Part shown: in pieces, positions 1-7,832 of the stretch
Layout: each line of letters begins with the position of its first letter
How positions within the stretch are numbered: position 1 is the first letter of the stretch
From: Tessaracoccus palaemonis
GTDB lineage: Bacteria > Actinomycetota > Actinomycetes > Propionibacteriales > Propionibacteriaceae
NCBI RefSeq assembly: GCF_019316905.1
Contig: NZ_CP079216.1
Span: 1,798,001-1,862,000 of the forward strand
DNA: 64,000 nucleotides
Direction of reading: 5' to 3'
Made by a program: the position numbers and the translations under genes
The notes under the pieces: generated by a model
What the model was told of the DNA's origin: nothing
The model's database searches: none
Seen by the model: the letters and a program-made list of their open reading frames with translations, nothing else

Positions 1-2
1 CC

Positions 3-503
3 ATGCGGGTGCTGCGCGCCATCGACCTGATGATGTCGCCTCCGCTCAGCGAGCCGTCGGGGCCGGACTACAAGCTGCACTGGATCGACGACACCGCCAC
101 GGGCACGACCCGCGTGTGGCCGCTCTCCTGGCCGGGCCGCAAGGACCGCGCCGGCTGGATCACCATCCTGGTCTCGTTCCTGCTGATGGCGCTGATCGCG
201 GCGCTGGCGCTGCTGCTCGCGATCCTCGTGTTCCAGAACCAGCCGCTCGTCAACGCTCCCCAGCCGATCCCGTCGTCGGCCGAGGGGTCCGGCGGCTCCG
301 GGTCCCCGAGCGGCTCGCCGTCCGAGGGATCCGGTTCCCCGTCAGGCTCGGCCTCCGGATCGCCGTCCGAGTCGGGCGGCTCCCCCAGCGGCAGCCCGTC
401 GCCAGGCGACGAGAACAACCCGTACTCGCACTCACCGTCGATGAACATCCCGAGCGGGTCCCAGTCCGGCCCCGGCGACCCGTCTCCCAACCCCAAGCTC
501 TGA
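3..503 (+). CDS. Membrane protein with Gly/Ser/Pro-rich tail (window edge, possibly 5'-truncated)
   Basis: I do not recognise the family. The visible part is 166 residues: about 50 soluble residues, one strong transmembrane segment at about residues 53-76 (leucine/alanine/isoleucine-rich), then a roughly 85-residue extracytoplasmic tail made almost only of Gly, Ser and Pro with repeated GSPSGSPSEG-like units. Such tails act as flexible spacers through the cell wall in actinobacterial envelope proteins. The ATG at position 3 lies at the very edge of the window, so the true start may be upstream; I cannot tell. It is followed by a tRNA gene on the same strand. Confidence 0.6.
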   Translation: MRVLRAIDLMMSPPLSEPSGPDYKLHWIDDTATGTTRVWPLSWPGRKDRAGWITILVSFLLMALIAALALLLAILVFQNQPLVNAPQPIPSSAEGSGGSGSPSGSPSEGSGSPSGSASGSPSESGGSPSGSPSPGDENNPYSHSPSMNIPSGSQSGPGDPSPNPKL

Positions 504-541
504 CGATTCCGCGCTGGCCCGCTAGGGTTGGGGCCGCACGA

Positions 542-618
542 GGGGCGTTAGCTCAGCCGGTTAGAGCAGCGGACTCATAATCCGCCCGTCGCGGGTTCGA
601 GCCCCGCACGCCCCACCA
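542..618 (+). tRNA. tRNA with anticodon CAT (elongator Met or Ile2)
   Basis: A complete cloverleaf can be folded: acceptor arms GGGGCGT/ACGCCCC, D-arm GCTC...GAGC, anticodon stem GCGGA/TCCGC with loop CTCATAA (anticodon CAT at 576-578), T-arm GCGGG-TTCGAGC-CCCGC, and an encoded CCA at 616-618. A CAT anticodon can belong to elongator Met or to tRNA-Ile2, whose C34 is changed to lysidine by TilS. The loop is compatible with both; the TTAGCTCAG and GAGCAG blocks resemble Ile2 genes slightly more. It is not the initiator type. Confidence 0.93.
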
Positions 619-746
619 CTTCCACCTCCGAGACAGCGCGCGAACAAGTACTACCCCGAGTGGACCTCGCGTCGAAACCGGGCTATCGCCCGCGCAGACG
701 CTCTGGTCGAAGTAGCCTCCCGAGTACCGAACCAGGAGGTCTTCTG

Positions 747-1214
747 ATGGGACGACGCATTCCGCTGGCGCTGTCGGCGCTCGTGCTCGTCGGGCTGACA
801 GCGTGCACCGCCGCGCCCCGGGCGACAGACCCACCGAGCCCGACGGGAGCCCCGACCCCGGTGGGTTCGCCGACCGTGTCCGCCACCGGCTCCTCCTTCG
901 AGGTGCCCGAGTCCCCGAGCGCCGAGGCGGTCGCCTATGCGGAAGCTGGGGACGGTGAGGTGGGGACCCATGTCGGTCCGGCCACCGACGGCAGTTACGT
1001 CGTGCGCGCGGCCTGCGTGGGGGCACCCCGCATCAGCTACGAACTCGTCGTTGACGACACACCCGTATCGTCCGCGACCTTCGACTGTGGGGCCGAAGTG
1101 GTCAACACCGCCTTCACCGGCAGCGCAGAGAGCGTGATGATCCGGTTCCCCGACCCGCCAGCGCAGGCGGAAGCCCTCGCGGAGGTGATCCCCGAGGACG
1201 CCCTCGGACGCTGA
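747..1214 (+). CDS. Small secreted lipoprotein, unknown function
   Basis: This 155-residue protein begins with a lipoprotein signal: MGRR, a hydrophobic stretch, and the lipobox L-T-A-C with the lipidated Cys at about residue 21. A Thr/Pro/Ser-rich linker follows, then a compact domain of about 95 residues with two Cys that could form a disulfide. The ATG at 747 is chosen because AGGAGGT lies 7 bases upstream and the signal peptide starts exactly there; the frame is open further upstream but holds no signal. I do not recognise the mature domain. Its stop codon lies inside a perfect hairpin (1202-1232). Confidence 0.8.
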   Translation: MGRRIPLALSALVLVGLTACTAAPRATDPPSPTGAPTPVGSPTVSATGSSFEVPESPSAEAVAYAEAGDGEVGTHVGPATDGSYVVRAACVGAPRISYELVVDDTPVSSATFDCGAEVVNTAFTGSAESVMIRFPDPPAQAEALAEVIPEDALGR

Positions 1215-1232
1215 CGGCGTCAGCGTCCGAGG
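1202..1232. terminator. Perfect hairpin over two convergent stop codons
   Basis: CCTCGGACGCTGAC (1202-1215) and GTCAGCGTCCGAGG (1219-1232) form a perfect 14-bp stem with a 3-base loop. It contains the TGA of the lipoprotein gene on the plus strand and, on the minus strand, the stop of the decayed ASCH remnant. There is no T tract, so it would be a U-less, bidirectional terminator. Confidence 0.6.
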
Positions 1233-1340
1233 AGAGGCAGCTGCTCGCGGACCTTCTCGACGAGGTGACGGTCCGGGCGCGAGAGGCCGAGCCCGCGGCG
1301 CCCGATCCGCGGGATCGGCTGGGGCAGCGTGATGACGGCC
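1220..1340 (-). pseudogene. Remnant of the 3' end of an ASCH-domain gene
   Basis: Read on the minus strand, the last about 35 codons before the stop at 1220-1222 encode LPQPIPRIGRRGLGLSRPDR..., which match the C-terminus of the ASCH protein at 7141-7638 (LPQPIPRIGRLGLGLARPDR...). At the DNA level 1235-1329 and 7150-7244 agree at about 85 of 95 positions by hand alignment and are in the same orientation. Nothing of the rest of the ASCH gene is present here, so this is a gene end left behind, or brought in, at the left edge of the catabolic island. Confidence 0.75.
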
Positions 1341-1361
1341 TCGGGCCGGCGACAGCCGGCA

Positions 1362-2171
1362 TCAGGAAGTACCGGAGTCCCGACTACCGGTCGGCACTCC
1401 ACGCGACATCGACCCGTCCATCATCATTCTGATGTCACCGACGGCGGAGATCAGCACCTCGAGTGGGGTGCGGTACGCCAAGGCCGAGACGCTGACGGCG
1501 CCGTCACCGAACGCGGTGGTCAGGCGGACGGCGATGCAGTTGATGCCCATCTCGTTCTCCTGATCATCGATGGCATACCCACGCTCTCGGGTAGCCATCA
1601 GCTCGACCGCGAAATCCTCGTCGTCCGTCAGGGTATTGGGAGTGCGCTGCTCGACGGGGTGGGCGCGCCCCCACTCGAGCGCCTCAGCGCGCGTCGAGAA
1701 TCGCGCTGCAAGCAGTGCCTTTCCGACTCCCGTTGCCCGCGCCGGATTACGGCCTCCGATGACGGAGGTCAGCCGTACGGCACCGGATGGGGGGTCCACC
1801 TTCGCCCGGTAGACGACCTCGTCACCGTCAAGAACCGCATAGTGGGCGGTCTCCCCGAACCGCCCTGCGAGCGCCTCGAGGACCGGAGCCACGCTCACAG
1901 ACTCCGGCCGGGCCGTCTGGTACTGGTTCGCGATTCTCAGGAGCTCGTCACCCAGGGCATACCGCCCCCCCGGAAGGCGCGAAGCGAATCCCGCGCGACA
2001 CAGAGTCGCCAACGCGCGGTGAACCGTCGACTTCGGGCTCGACACCGCGCCCGCCAACTCATCCAGGGACGCGCCGTCGGGCCTTCCCCCCAGCTCCGCC
2101 ACCAGAGCAAGGACACGGTCAGCACCCACCAGCCGCGCACCCTCGTCACGCCTGTCGTCCACGCGCATCAT
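1362..2171 (-). CDS. IclR-family transcriptional regulator
   Basis: This 269-residue protein has the two-domain plan of IclR regulators. A winged helix-turn-helix lies at about residues 20-75, with SSPKSTVHRALATLCRAGFA as the recognition region. A GAF-like effector domain follows at about 85-255, including the typical ARATGVGKALLA block. IclR proteins are dimers that bind small acids and mostly repress neighbouring catabolic genes. It is divergent from the dehydrogenase at 2301 with about 130 bases between, and lies beside the aldolase-lactonase-dehydratase operon, so it is the obvious local regulator. Two adjacent ATG codons (2171 and 2168) are possible starts. The C-terminal about 15 residues look non-conserved. 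Confidence 0.88.
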   Translation of the reverse strand: MMRVDDRRDEGARLVGADRVLALVAELGGRPDGASLDELAGAVSSPKSTVHRALATLCRAGFASRLPGGRYALGDELLRIANQYQTARPESVSVAPVLEALAGRFGETAHYAVLDGDEVVYRAKVDPPSGAVRLTSVIGGRNPARATGVGKALLAARFSTRAEALEWGRAHPVEQRTPNTLTDDEDFAVELMATRERGYAIDDQENEMGINCIAVRLTTAFGDGAVSVSALAYRTPLEVLISAVGDIRMMMDGSMSRGVPTGSRDSGTS

Positions 2172-2245
2172 TCGACCTCCGGCTCGATAGTCAACCTCAG
2201 CCGATTCTAGCTGATGCCACTAATTCGAATCGCCTTCTGTCAGGT

Positions 2246-2263
2246 GGAATCCGATAGAATTCC
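2246..2263. promoter_or_regulatory. Candidate IclR operator upstream of the dehydrogenase
   Basis: GGAAT (2246-2250), eight bases, then ATTCC (2259-2263) form an inverted repeat in the divergent control region, 38 bases before the dehydrogenase start. A related TTCC-N7-GGAA palindrome is found ahead of the dehydratase (6833-6847). IclR-family sites often contain GGAA/TTCC half-sites; the assignment is inference. Confidence 0.35.
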
Positions 2264-2300
2264 CGGGTAGGCACGGCCCAAGTCCCAGGAGAACCCGAAT

Positions 2301-3317
2301 ATGCGCGCTTTCGTCATCACCGCCCCCGGCCGCGGAGAGGTTCAGGAGGTCGCCACACCCAGAGCAACGCCCGGCTCAGTCGTGGTCGCGGTCGAGCGCG
2401 TGGGCGTGTGCGGAACAGACGCGGAGTTCTTCGGCGGGGAGATGGCCTACCTGGCAACCGGGGAGGCGTCCTACCCGATGCGCATCGGTCACGAGTGGTG
2501 CGGGCGTGTCATCGAGGTCGGCGAAGGCGTCTCGGAGGACTGGCTCGGCCGACGCGTGACTGCAGACACCATGCTCGGCTGCGGCTCATGCCGCCGATGC
2601 ACCTCCGGCAGGCAGCACCTGTGCGAGGACCGCTTCGAGATCGGCGTCCGCCGAGGTTTCCCCGGGGCGCTGGCGGAACGCATCGCGGTGCCTGCGAAGG
2701 CGCTGGTGACGCTCGGGGAAATCGACGCATTGGCTGGGGCCATGGTGGAGCCTGGCGGCAACGCCCTGCGCTCCGTTCGCGGCGCGAAGGTGAAGCCCGG
2801 GGACAGCATGCTGGTGATCGGCGCCGGAGCGATCGGGCTCCTGGTTGCCCAGATCGCTCGGGCCAAGGGCGCCGACGTGCACCTGCTCGGCCGCTCAGCC
2901 CGGTCCCTGGATTTCGCCCGCACCCTCGGATTCACGCAGTCCACGACCCTGGAGGACCTGGACCGGAGCATCCCCTTCGACAGCGTGGTGGACGCATCGA
3001 ATGCTCCCGGGTCCCCCGCCCTCGCCACCGAACTCGTTGAGCCCGGAGGCAGGATCGTCCTGGTCGGCCTGTCGGGGACCCCGAGTCTCATCGACACCCG
3101 CACGGTCGCACTCGCCGATGTGACGGCGGTCGGCGTGTTGTCCGCGTCGGGAGGCCTTGAGGAGACCGTGGAGCTGTACGCGTCGGGTGCCGTGGACCCG
3201 CGCCCGCTGGTTGCGGCGACGGTCGGCCTCGGCCGGGTCGCAGCCGTGCTCGCCGGGCAACGTCCCGAGGGGGCAGGTGCCGGGCCCAAGATCCATGTGG
3301 ACCCGACACTCCTCTGA
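2301..3317 (+). CDS. Zinc-dependent MDR dehydrogenase (sugar/alcohol dehydrogenase type)
   Basis: This 338-residue medium-chain dehydrogenase has the catalytic-zinc ligands C37 (GVCGTD), H64-E65 (GHEW) and E150 (MVEP), the four structural-zinc cysteines at 94, 97, 100 and 108, and the Rossmann motif GAGAIG at 174-179. It oxidises an alcohol or sugar C1 hydroxyl with NAD(P)+. Placed with a lactonase, an aldonate dehydratase and an aldolase, it probably makes the aldonolactone, as MDR glucose dehydrogenases do in non-phosphorylative Entner-Doudoroff routes. It is somewhat short for a glucose dehydrogenase (about 355-365 residues), so an oxidation later in the route is also possible. It is divergent from the IclR gene and ends 10 bases from the convergent aldolase. 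Confidence 0.85.
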   Translation: MRAFVITAPGRGEVQEVATPRATPGSVVVAVERVGVCGTDAEFFGGEMAYLATGEASYPMRIGHEWCGRVIEVGEGVSEDWLGRRVTADTMLGCGSCRRCTSGRQHLCEDRFEIGVRRGFPGALAERIAVPAKALVTLGEIDALAGAMVEPGGNALRSVRGAKVKPGDSMLVIGAGAIGLLVAQIARAKGADVHLLGRSARSLDFARTLGFTQSTTLEDLDRSIPFDSVVDASNAPGSPALATELVEPGGRIVLVGLSGTPSLIDTRTVALADVTAVGVLSASGGLEETVELYASGAVDPRPLVAATVGLGRVAAVLAGQRPEGAGAGPKIHVDPTLL

Positions 3318-3327
3318 CCGCCGCGGA

Positions 3328-4155
3328 TCAGTAGGGCGCGGGGCCGGTTGGCACGGCCCCGGCCTCGCCGCCTCTGGCGGCCCGGACGGCCGCTCCGACG
3401 GCCTGCTGCAGCAGGCCCGTGTCCTGGGCGATGGTGACCATCGACACGCCGCGCTCAACCCAGTCCTCTCCCATGGCGGGATCGGAGCAGTGGAGCCCGA
3501 CTGCGATGCCGCGCTGTCGACAGGCATCGACAACGCGCTGGATCAGTGCGGCAACCTCTTCGCTGTCCCGGTAGGTCCGCCGACCGAGACCACAGGCGAG
3601 AGCGAGATCGTTCGGCCCGATGTACACACCGTCGAGGCCCGGCGTGGCCACGATCGCGTCCAGGTTGGCCACCCCCTCAGCCGTCTCGATCATGACCAGA
3701 CACAGGGCGGTTGAGTCCTGCTCCGCGGGGGAAGGGGCACCGTCGGAGCGTACATAGCCGAACATCGGCCCCCAACTCCTGACGCCATGGGGCGGGAATC
3801 GGCAGGCTGCGACGGCTGAGGCCGCCTCCTCCGCGGTCGAGACCATCGGCACCACCACGCCCGCCGCGCCACAGTCCAGCGCCCGCATGATCTCGGCCCC
3901 GTCCTTCCAGGGCACCCGCACGATGGGGGCGCGTCCGGCGCCACGCATCACCTGAGCGAGTACGGGCAACTCCGAGAAGGTCGTGACGCCGTGCTGAAGA
4001 TCGATGCACACGTAGTCGGCCTCGGATGCCGCGACCAGTTCGGCCACCGATGCATCGGGGATCGAGCTCCAGATGCCGTAGGCGCCATCACCTCCCGCCC
4101 AGGTATCGCGAAGCCGGGCGACGGTGCGCGCCACAGTGCCATGTGAGTGGTCCAT
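3328..4155 (-). CDS. HpcH/HpaI-family 2-keto-3-deoxy-acid aldolase
   Basis: This 275-residue class II aldolase carries the family signatures: D52-x-Q-H55 (catalytic His region), R80 in VRVPW, E157 in MIETAE and D183 in GPNDLALA, the last two being the divalent-metal ligands. Relatives such as RhmA, HpaI and GarL cleave 2-keto-3-deoxy sugar acids to pyruvate plus an aldehyde. It is the last gene of the dehydratase-lactonase-aldolase operon and so would complete the route; the sugar cannot be told from sequence alone. The start at 4155 lies 22 bases after the lactonase stop. Confidence 0.85.
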   Translation of the reverse strand: MDHSHGTVARTVARLRDTWAGGDGAYGIWSSIPDASVAELVAASEADYVCIDLQHGVTTFSELPVLAQVMRGAGRAPIVRVPWKDGAEIMRALDCGAAGVVVPMVSTAEEAASAVAACRFPPHGVRSWGPMFGYVRSDGAPSPAEQDSTALCLVMIETAEGVANLDAIVATPGLDGVYIGPNDLALACGLGRRTYRDSEEVAALIQRVVDACRQRGIAVGLHCSDPAMGEDWVERGVSMVTIAQDTGLLQQAVGAAVRAARGGEAGAVPTGPAPY

Positions 4156-4177
4156 AGGTTCTCCTTGGGAGGGGTCG

Positions 4178-5110
4178 TCAGAGGATGCTCAGGCCGGGAT
4201 CGGCGTCCGCCATCGGGGTCGGACGCCACGGCGTACTCGGGAGGCCGCGCGCGCCGGGATGTGCGATGACGACACGTCCCGCATGCGGCGAGTCGCCGGG
4301 GTCCGACGGCTCGTCACCGTCTGCGGCGGCCGTGGTGATCGCCAGCTGGTCAAGGCCCGGCCCGACGAACTCACAGCTCGTCGTCAGGCTCGCCCCGGTT
4401 CCCTGGACAGACTGGAGTTCGCCCTCGGGCGAGTAGCAGCGGACCTCGCCGGCACCCCAGAACGCAATCCAGACCGAGCCGTCGGCGTCCACCGTGAGCC
4501 CATCGGGGAAGTCCGCTGCGCAGTCGAGCCACATACTCGGTTCGCCCACAGCACCAGACGCGACGTCGTACCCGCGCGCGGTGATCTGATGCGCGAGTGT
4601 GTCTACGTGATACATCACACGGCCGTCGGGGCTCCAGGCGAGGCCATTGGACAGGGAGATCCCTGAGGCAAGCTGGGTCACGGAACCATCATGTTCAAGC
4701 CGCCACAGTTCCTCTTCCCCTGTGATGTCGCCCAGCGCGAGACTGCCGACGAGGTATCGGCCGGCCGGGTCACATGCTCCGTCGTTGAGACGACGACCGG
4801 CACCGCGGGAAATGAGTTCCACCGCCCCCAGCACCATTCCACTGCCATCGACGTGCGCAAGGTGGCGGGCCGTCGCGAGCAGAAGCCCGCCACCCACTGC
4901 GGGCACAGCAGCCCCAAGGGTCCCTTCTACGCGCAGCACTTCGCGTGCACGCCCGACGCCCGAATCATCCACAGCAGCCTCGAGAAGGAGGCCACGCCTG
5001 ATGTCCACCCACCTCAGCTTGCCCGTGACGGGGTCCCACGTCGGTCCCTCCCCCAGGAGGCACGGCTCTGCGTCAACCAGTTCAAGACCAGCGAAACTCC
5101 GGATGCGCAT
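4178..5110 (-). CDS. SMP-30/gluconolactonase-family aldonolactonase
   Basis: This 310-residue six-bladed beta-propeller lactonase has the metal-ligand positions of the SMP-30/regucalcin family: Glu21 in LLGEGPTWD, Asn in SLSNGLAWSPDG and Asp in FPDGLTVDADG. It hydrolyses an aldonolactone to the free aldonate. The start at 5110 (MRIRSFAG) is chosen over upstream codons because it overlaps the dehydratase stop by one base (TGATG), indicating translational coupling, and because the propeller begins there. Confidence 0.87.
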   Translation of the reverse strand: MRIRSFAGLELVDAEPCLLGEGPTWDPVTGKLRWVDIRRGLLLEAAVDDSGVGRAREVLRVEGTLGAAVPAVGGGLLLATARHLAHVDGSGMVLGAVELISRGAGRRLNDGACDPAGRYLVGSLALGDITGEEELWRLEHDGSVTQLASGISLSNGLAWSPDGRVMYHVDTLAHQITARGYDVASGAVGEPSMWLDCAADFPDGLTVDADGSVWIAFWGAGEVRCYSPEGELQSVQGTGASLTTSCEFVGPGLDQLAITTAAADGDEPSDPGDSPHAGRVVIAHPGARGLPSTPWRPTPMADADPGLSIL

Positions 5111-6822
5111 CAGTGGGACTCCCGCGAAACCTGCGAACCGGACGCCCCGACAAGGAAGTCGAGGTCCGCTCCGGTGTCCGCCTGCTCGACATGGTCGACG
5201 TACAGCCGCTCCCATCCTCGACTCGGCGCCGCGTACGCGGAAGCTGCGGCGAGGCTCGGCTCACGCCCGGCAAGCTCATCCTCGGGCACGTCCAGCGTCA
5301 GGGTCCGGCCGGGCACATCGAGCTCGATCCAGTCGCCATCGCGCACCAGCGCGAGTGGGCCACCGGCAGCGGCCTCGGGGGCCACATGGAGCACGACGGT
5401 CCCATAGGCGGTGCCGCTCATCCGGCCGTCGCACACGCGAACCACGTCCCGCACGCCCTGCTCAAGCAGCTTCGCGGGCAGCGGCATGTTGGACACCTCG
5501 GGCATCCCCGGATACCCCTTTGGCCCGCACCCGCGCAGCACCATGACCGAGTCGGCGTCGACCGCCAGCTCCGGATCATCGATGCGGGAGTGGAAATCCT
5601 CGATGCTCTCGAACACCACGGCCCGGCCGCGGTGATGGAGCAGGTGAGGGGAAGCGGCGGCCGGCTTGATCACGGCGCCCAGCGGGGCGAGGTTGCCTCG
5701 CAGCACGGCGATGCCGCCCTCATCCAGGATCGGCTCCTCGCGAGGACGGATCACCTCCCTGTCCCAGATCCTGGCGTCGTCGAGGTAGGACGTGAACGTC
5801 TTCCCGGTCACGGTGAGCGCGGAGTCGTCGAGCAGGTCCCGCACCTCGCGCAACGCGGCGAGGAGTCCGCCAGCGCGGTGGAGATCATCCATGAGGAACC
5901 TGCCGGCCGGCAGGAGGTCGACCAGCAGCGGCACCCTCGAACCGATGGTGTCGAAGTCGTCGAGCGAGAGGTCGATACCAAGGCGTCCGGCGATGGCGAG
6001 CAGATGCACGACGGCATTCGTGGAGCCTCCGACGGCACCCAGCGCGACGATCGCATTGTGGAACGACGCGCGGGTGAGGACCTCGCTGGGACGGCGGTCG
6101 GCCCGGACGAGTTCGACAGCCAGGCGCCCAGCCTCATGAGAGGCCTCGAGCAGGCGGCTGTCGGGAGCTGGCGTGCCCGCCGTCCCCGGGATCACCATGC
6201 CGAGGGCCTCGGCCAGGAGTCCCATCGTGGACGCGGTCCCCATGGTGTTGCAGTGGCCCTTGGACCTGATCGTCGACGACTCGCTGCGCGTGAAGTCGTC
6301 CTGCGACAGGGTCCCCGCGCGGACCTCCTCGGAGAGCCGCCAGACGTCCGTGCCACAGCCGAGTGGGCGACCCTGGAAGTGGCCCGTCAGCATGGGGCCC
6401 CCGGGGATGACGAGCGCCGGAAGGTCTACGGACGCGGCGGCCATCAGAAGCGAGGGGATGGTCTTGTCGCATCCACCGAGCAGCACCACCCCGTCGATCG
6501 GGTTCGCCCGGAGCATCTCCTCCGTGGCCATGGCAGCCATGTTGCGCCACAGCATGGCGGTGGGGCGGACCTGTGTCTCGCCGAGGGAGATGACGGGAAG
6601 GTCGAGTGGAATGCCGCCCGCCTCGTAGACACCGTTCTTCACCGCCTGTGCCACCTCACCCAGGTGCATGTTGCACGGGGTCAGGTCCGAAGCAGTGTTC
6701 GCGATGGCGATCTGCGGCCGTCCCTCGAACGCGCTCCCCGGCACACCGCGACGCATCCATGCCCGATGGATGTATGCATTTCGGTCCTCACCCGAGTACC
6801 ACTGGTCACTGCGCAGAGCCAT
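5110..6822 (-). CDS. IlvD/EDD-family sugar-acid dehydratase
   Basis: This 570-residue protein belongs to the dihydroxy-acid/phosphogluconate dehydratase family. The three iron-sulfur cysteines are C50 (LTPC), C118 (GGCDK) and C191 (GHCNTMG), the pattern of [2Fe-2S] aldonate dehydratases such as arabinonate or xylonate dehydratase. It would convert the aldonate to the 2-keto-3-deoxy acid. True IlvD is less likely, because the gene sits in a catabolic operon away from valine/isoleucine genes. The start at 6822 is supported by AAAGGTGG just upstream; an in-frame ATG at 6858 adds 12 unconserved residues and no ribosome site. It is the first gene of the operon. Confidence 0.87.
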   Translation of the reverse strand: MALRSDQWYSGEDRNAYIHRAWMRRGVPGSAFEGRPQIAIANTASDLTPCNMHLGEVAQAVKNGVYEAGGIPLDLPVISLGETQVRPTAMLWRNMAAMATEEMLRANPIDGVVLLGGCDKTIPSLLMAAASVDLPALVIPGGPMLTGHFQGRPLGCGTDVWRLSEEVRAGTLSQDDFTRSESSTIRSKGHCNTMGTASTMGLLAEALGMVIPGTAGTPAPDSRLLEASHEAGRLAVELVRADRRPSEVLTRASFHNAIVALGAVGGSTNAVVHLLAIAGRLGIDLSLDDFDTIGSRVPLLVDLLPAGRFLMDDLHRAGGLLAALREVRDLLDDSALTVTGKTFTSYLDDARIWDREVIRPREEPILDEGGIAVLRGNLAPLGAVIKPAAASPHLLHHRGRAVVFESIEDFHSRIDDPELAVDADSVMVLRGCGPKGYPGMPEVSNMPLPAKLLEQGVRDVVRVCDGRMSGTAYGTVVLHVAPEAAAGGPLALVRDGDWIELDVPGRTLTLDVPEDELAGREPSLAAASAYAAPSRGWERLYVDHVEQADTGADLDFLVGASGSQVSRESH

Positions 6823-6832
6823 CGCGCCACCT

Positions 6833-6847
6833 TTCCATTTAGCGGAA
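6833..6847. promoter_or_regulatory. Candidate operator before the dehydratase operon
   Basis: TTCC-ATTTAGC-GGAA is an inverted repeat touching the ribosome-binding site of the dehydratase gene. It shares GGAA/TTCC half-sites with the palindrome ahead of the dehydrogenase (2246-2263). A small perfect palindrome, GTAGGAATCTAC, lies just upstream at about 6860-6872. Both could serve IclR; this is inference. Confidence 0.3.
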
Positions 6848-6872
6848 CGCCATCTCATTAGTAGGAATCTAC

Positions 6873-7140
6873 ATCGTACCCCTGCGACCGCCCCGGAGGC
6901 GCAGGGCGGCAGCCGTCGTGGACGAACCGGGTATCGCCCCCTCCTCCCGATACCCCATCAGCCGGCGAAAGCCGGTTCCGGAGGGCCAAGGCACGTCACG
7001 ACCAGCCTGGATCACGCGAGCCAGACGACGGGCGAACGCACGTCCGCGCCGCGCCGGCTGGGCGTGAACCAGCCCGAGGCCGCGGTGTCACGGCGGGCAG
7101 GTGGACACGCCAGCGCGCCTGAAGAACACGAAGAGTGGTT
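6873..7140. other. Gap at the right edge of the island
   Basis: Between the dehydratase promoter and the ASCH stop codon I see no credible gene, RNA or repeat. Open frames here are GC-driven and show no family signature. It is probably joining DNA at the island edge. Confidence 0.5.
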
Positions 7141-7638
7141 TCACAGGAAAGGCAGCTGCTCGCAGACCTTCTCGATGAGGTGGCGGTCCGGGCGCGCGAG
7201 GCCCAGCCCCAGACGCCCGATCCGCGGGATGGGCTGCGGCAGCGGGTGCGGATCGGCGAGCACGAGGTGCAGGAAGGACCTCAGCGCCCACGGCGAGCAC
7301 ATCTCCAGCGGGCGGCCGTACTGGTCCTCGCCGCACCAGGACGCGTCGTGGACGTCGACGAGCCTGACGACTCCGATGACGGCCTCGTACTCGAACTGGC
7401 GCTCGGCGTCGACCCACTGCGGCGGGACGGCCGGCAGGAGGCCGAGGGCCTCGTCGTCGGGCGTGCGGGCGGCGTGGATCGCCACCCAGCCCCGGTACCC
7501 GCTGGTGGGGATGATCCGGTTCTCGACGTCCTTGTGTTCGTGCAGAATCTGCCAGGCCCAGGGCTGGCGAACGCTCAGCAACCGCATCTCAGGCAGACCC
7601 GTCCGGCGGGCAGGTGCGAAGGCGGCGGCGGTACTCAC
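7141..7638 (-). CDS. ASCH-domain protein
   Basis: The 165-residue product has an ASCH (PUA-like) fold signature: RLLSVRQPWAWQILHEHKDVENR near the N-terminus, GWVAIHAA, then GVVRLVDVHDA and WALRSFLHLV. ASCH domains bind or act on RNA; some cleave RNA or act on modified cytidine. The GTG at 7638 is chosen because AAGGAGGA lies about 8 bases upstream; the frame stays open upstream with no conservation. The last about 35 codons recur as a decayed fragment at 1220-1340, which makes this gene the probable insertion point of the catabolic island. Confidence 0.8.
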   Translation of the reverse strand: MSTAAAFAPARRTGLPEMRLLSVRQPWAWQILHEHKDVENRIIPTSGYRGWVAIHAARTPDDEALGLLPAVPPQWVDAERQFEYEAVIGVVRLVDVHDASWCGEDQYGRPLEMCSPWALRSFLHLVLADPHPLPQPIPRIGRLGLGLARPDRHLIEKVCEQLPFL

Positions 7639-7832
7639 GGTGATGATCCTCCTTGATCGATTCGTGTCCCGGACATCGTCGCGGGGACCGAATCGCCTGG
7701 GACGTCGATGTCCTGGGTCGACGGCATCCTCGCCACCATGTCCACTACCCAATGTAGTTGATCGGGACGCGTCTCGTGCCGCCGGGGCGCGGTGGCCTAG
7801 CATCGGAGGCCGGCTCGACCCCGAGGAGAACG

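Noticed and set aside
116-580. 154-codon frame overlapping the first gene and the tRNA
   Set aside because: It is a frame-shifted shadow of the Gly/Ser/Pro coding tail and runs into the tRNA.
1220-1402. 60-codon open frame as a real small gene
   Set aside because: Only the last about 35 codons resemble anything (the ASCH C-terminus); upstream it overlaps the IclR 3' end with no start signal, so it is a remnant.
5113-6861. 582-codon open frame on the plus strand opposite the dehydratase
   Set aside because: It is a mirror of the dehydratase in a GC-rich genome: composition is His/Arg/Gly/Asp-heavy, with no family motif, while the minus-strand frame has all iron-sulfur cysteines.
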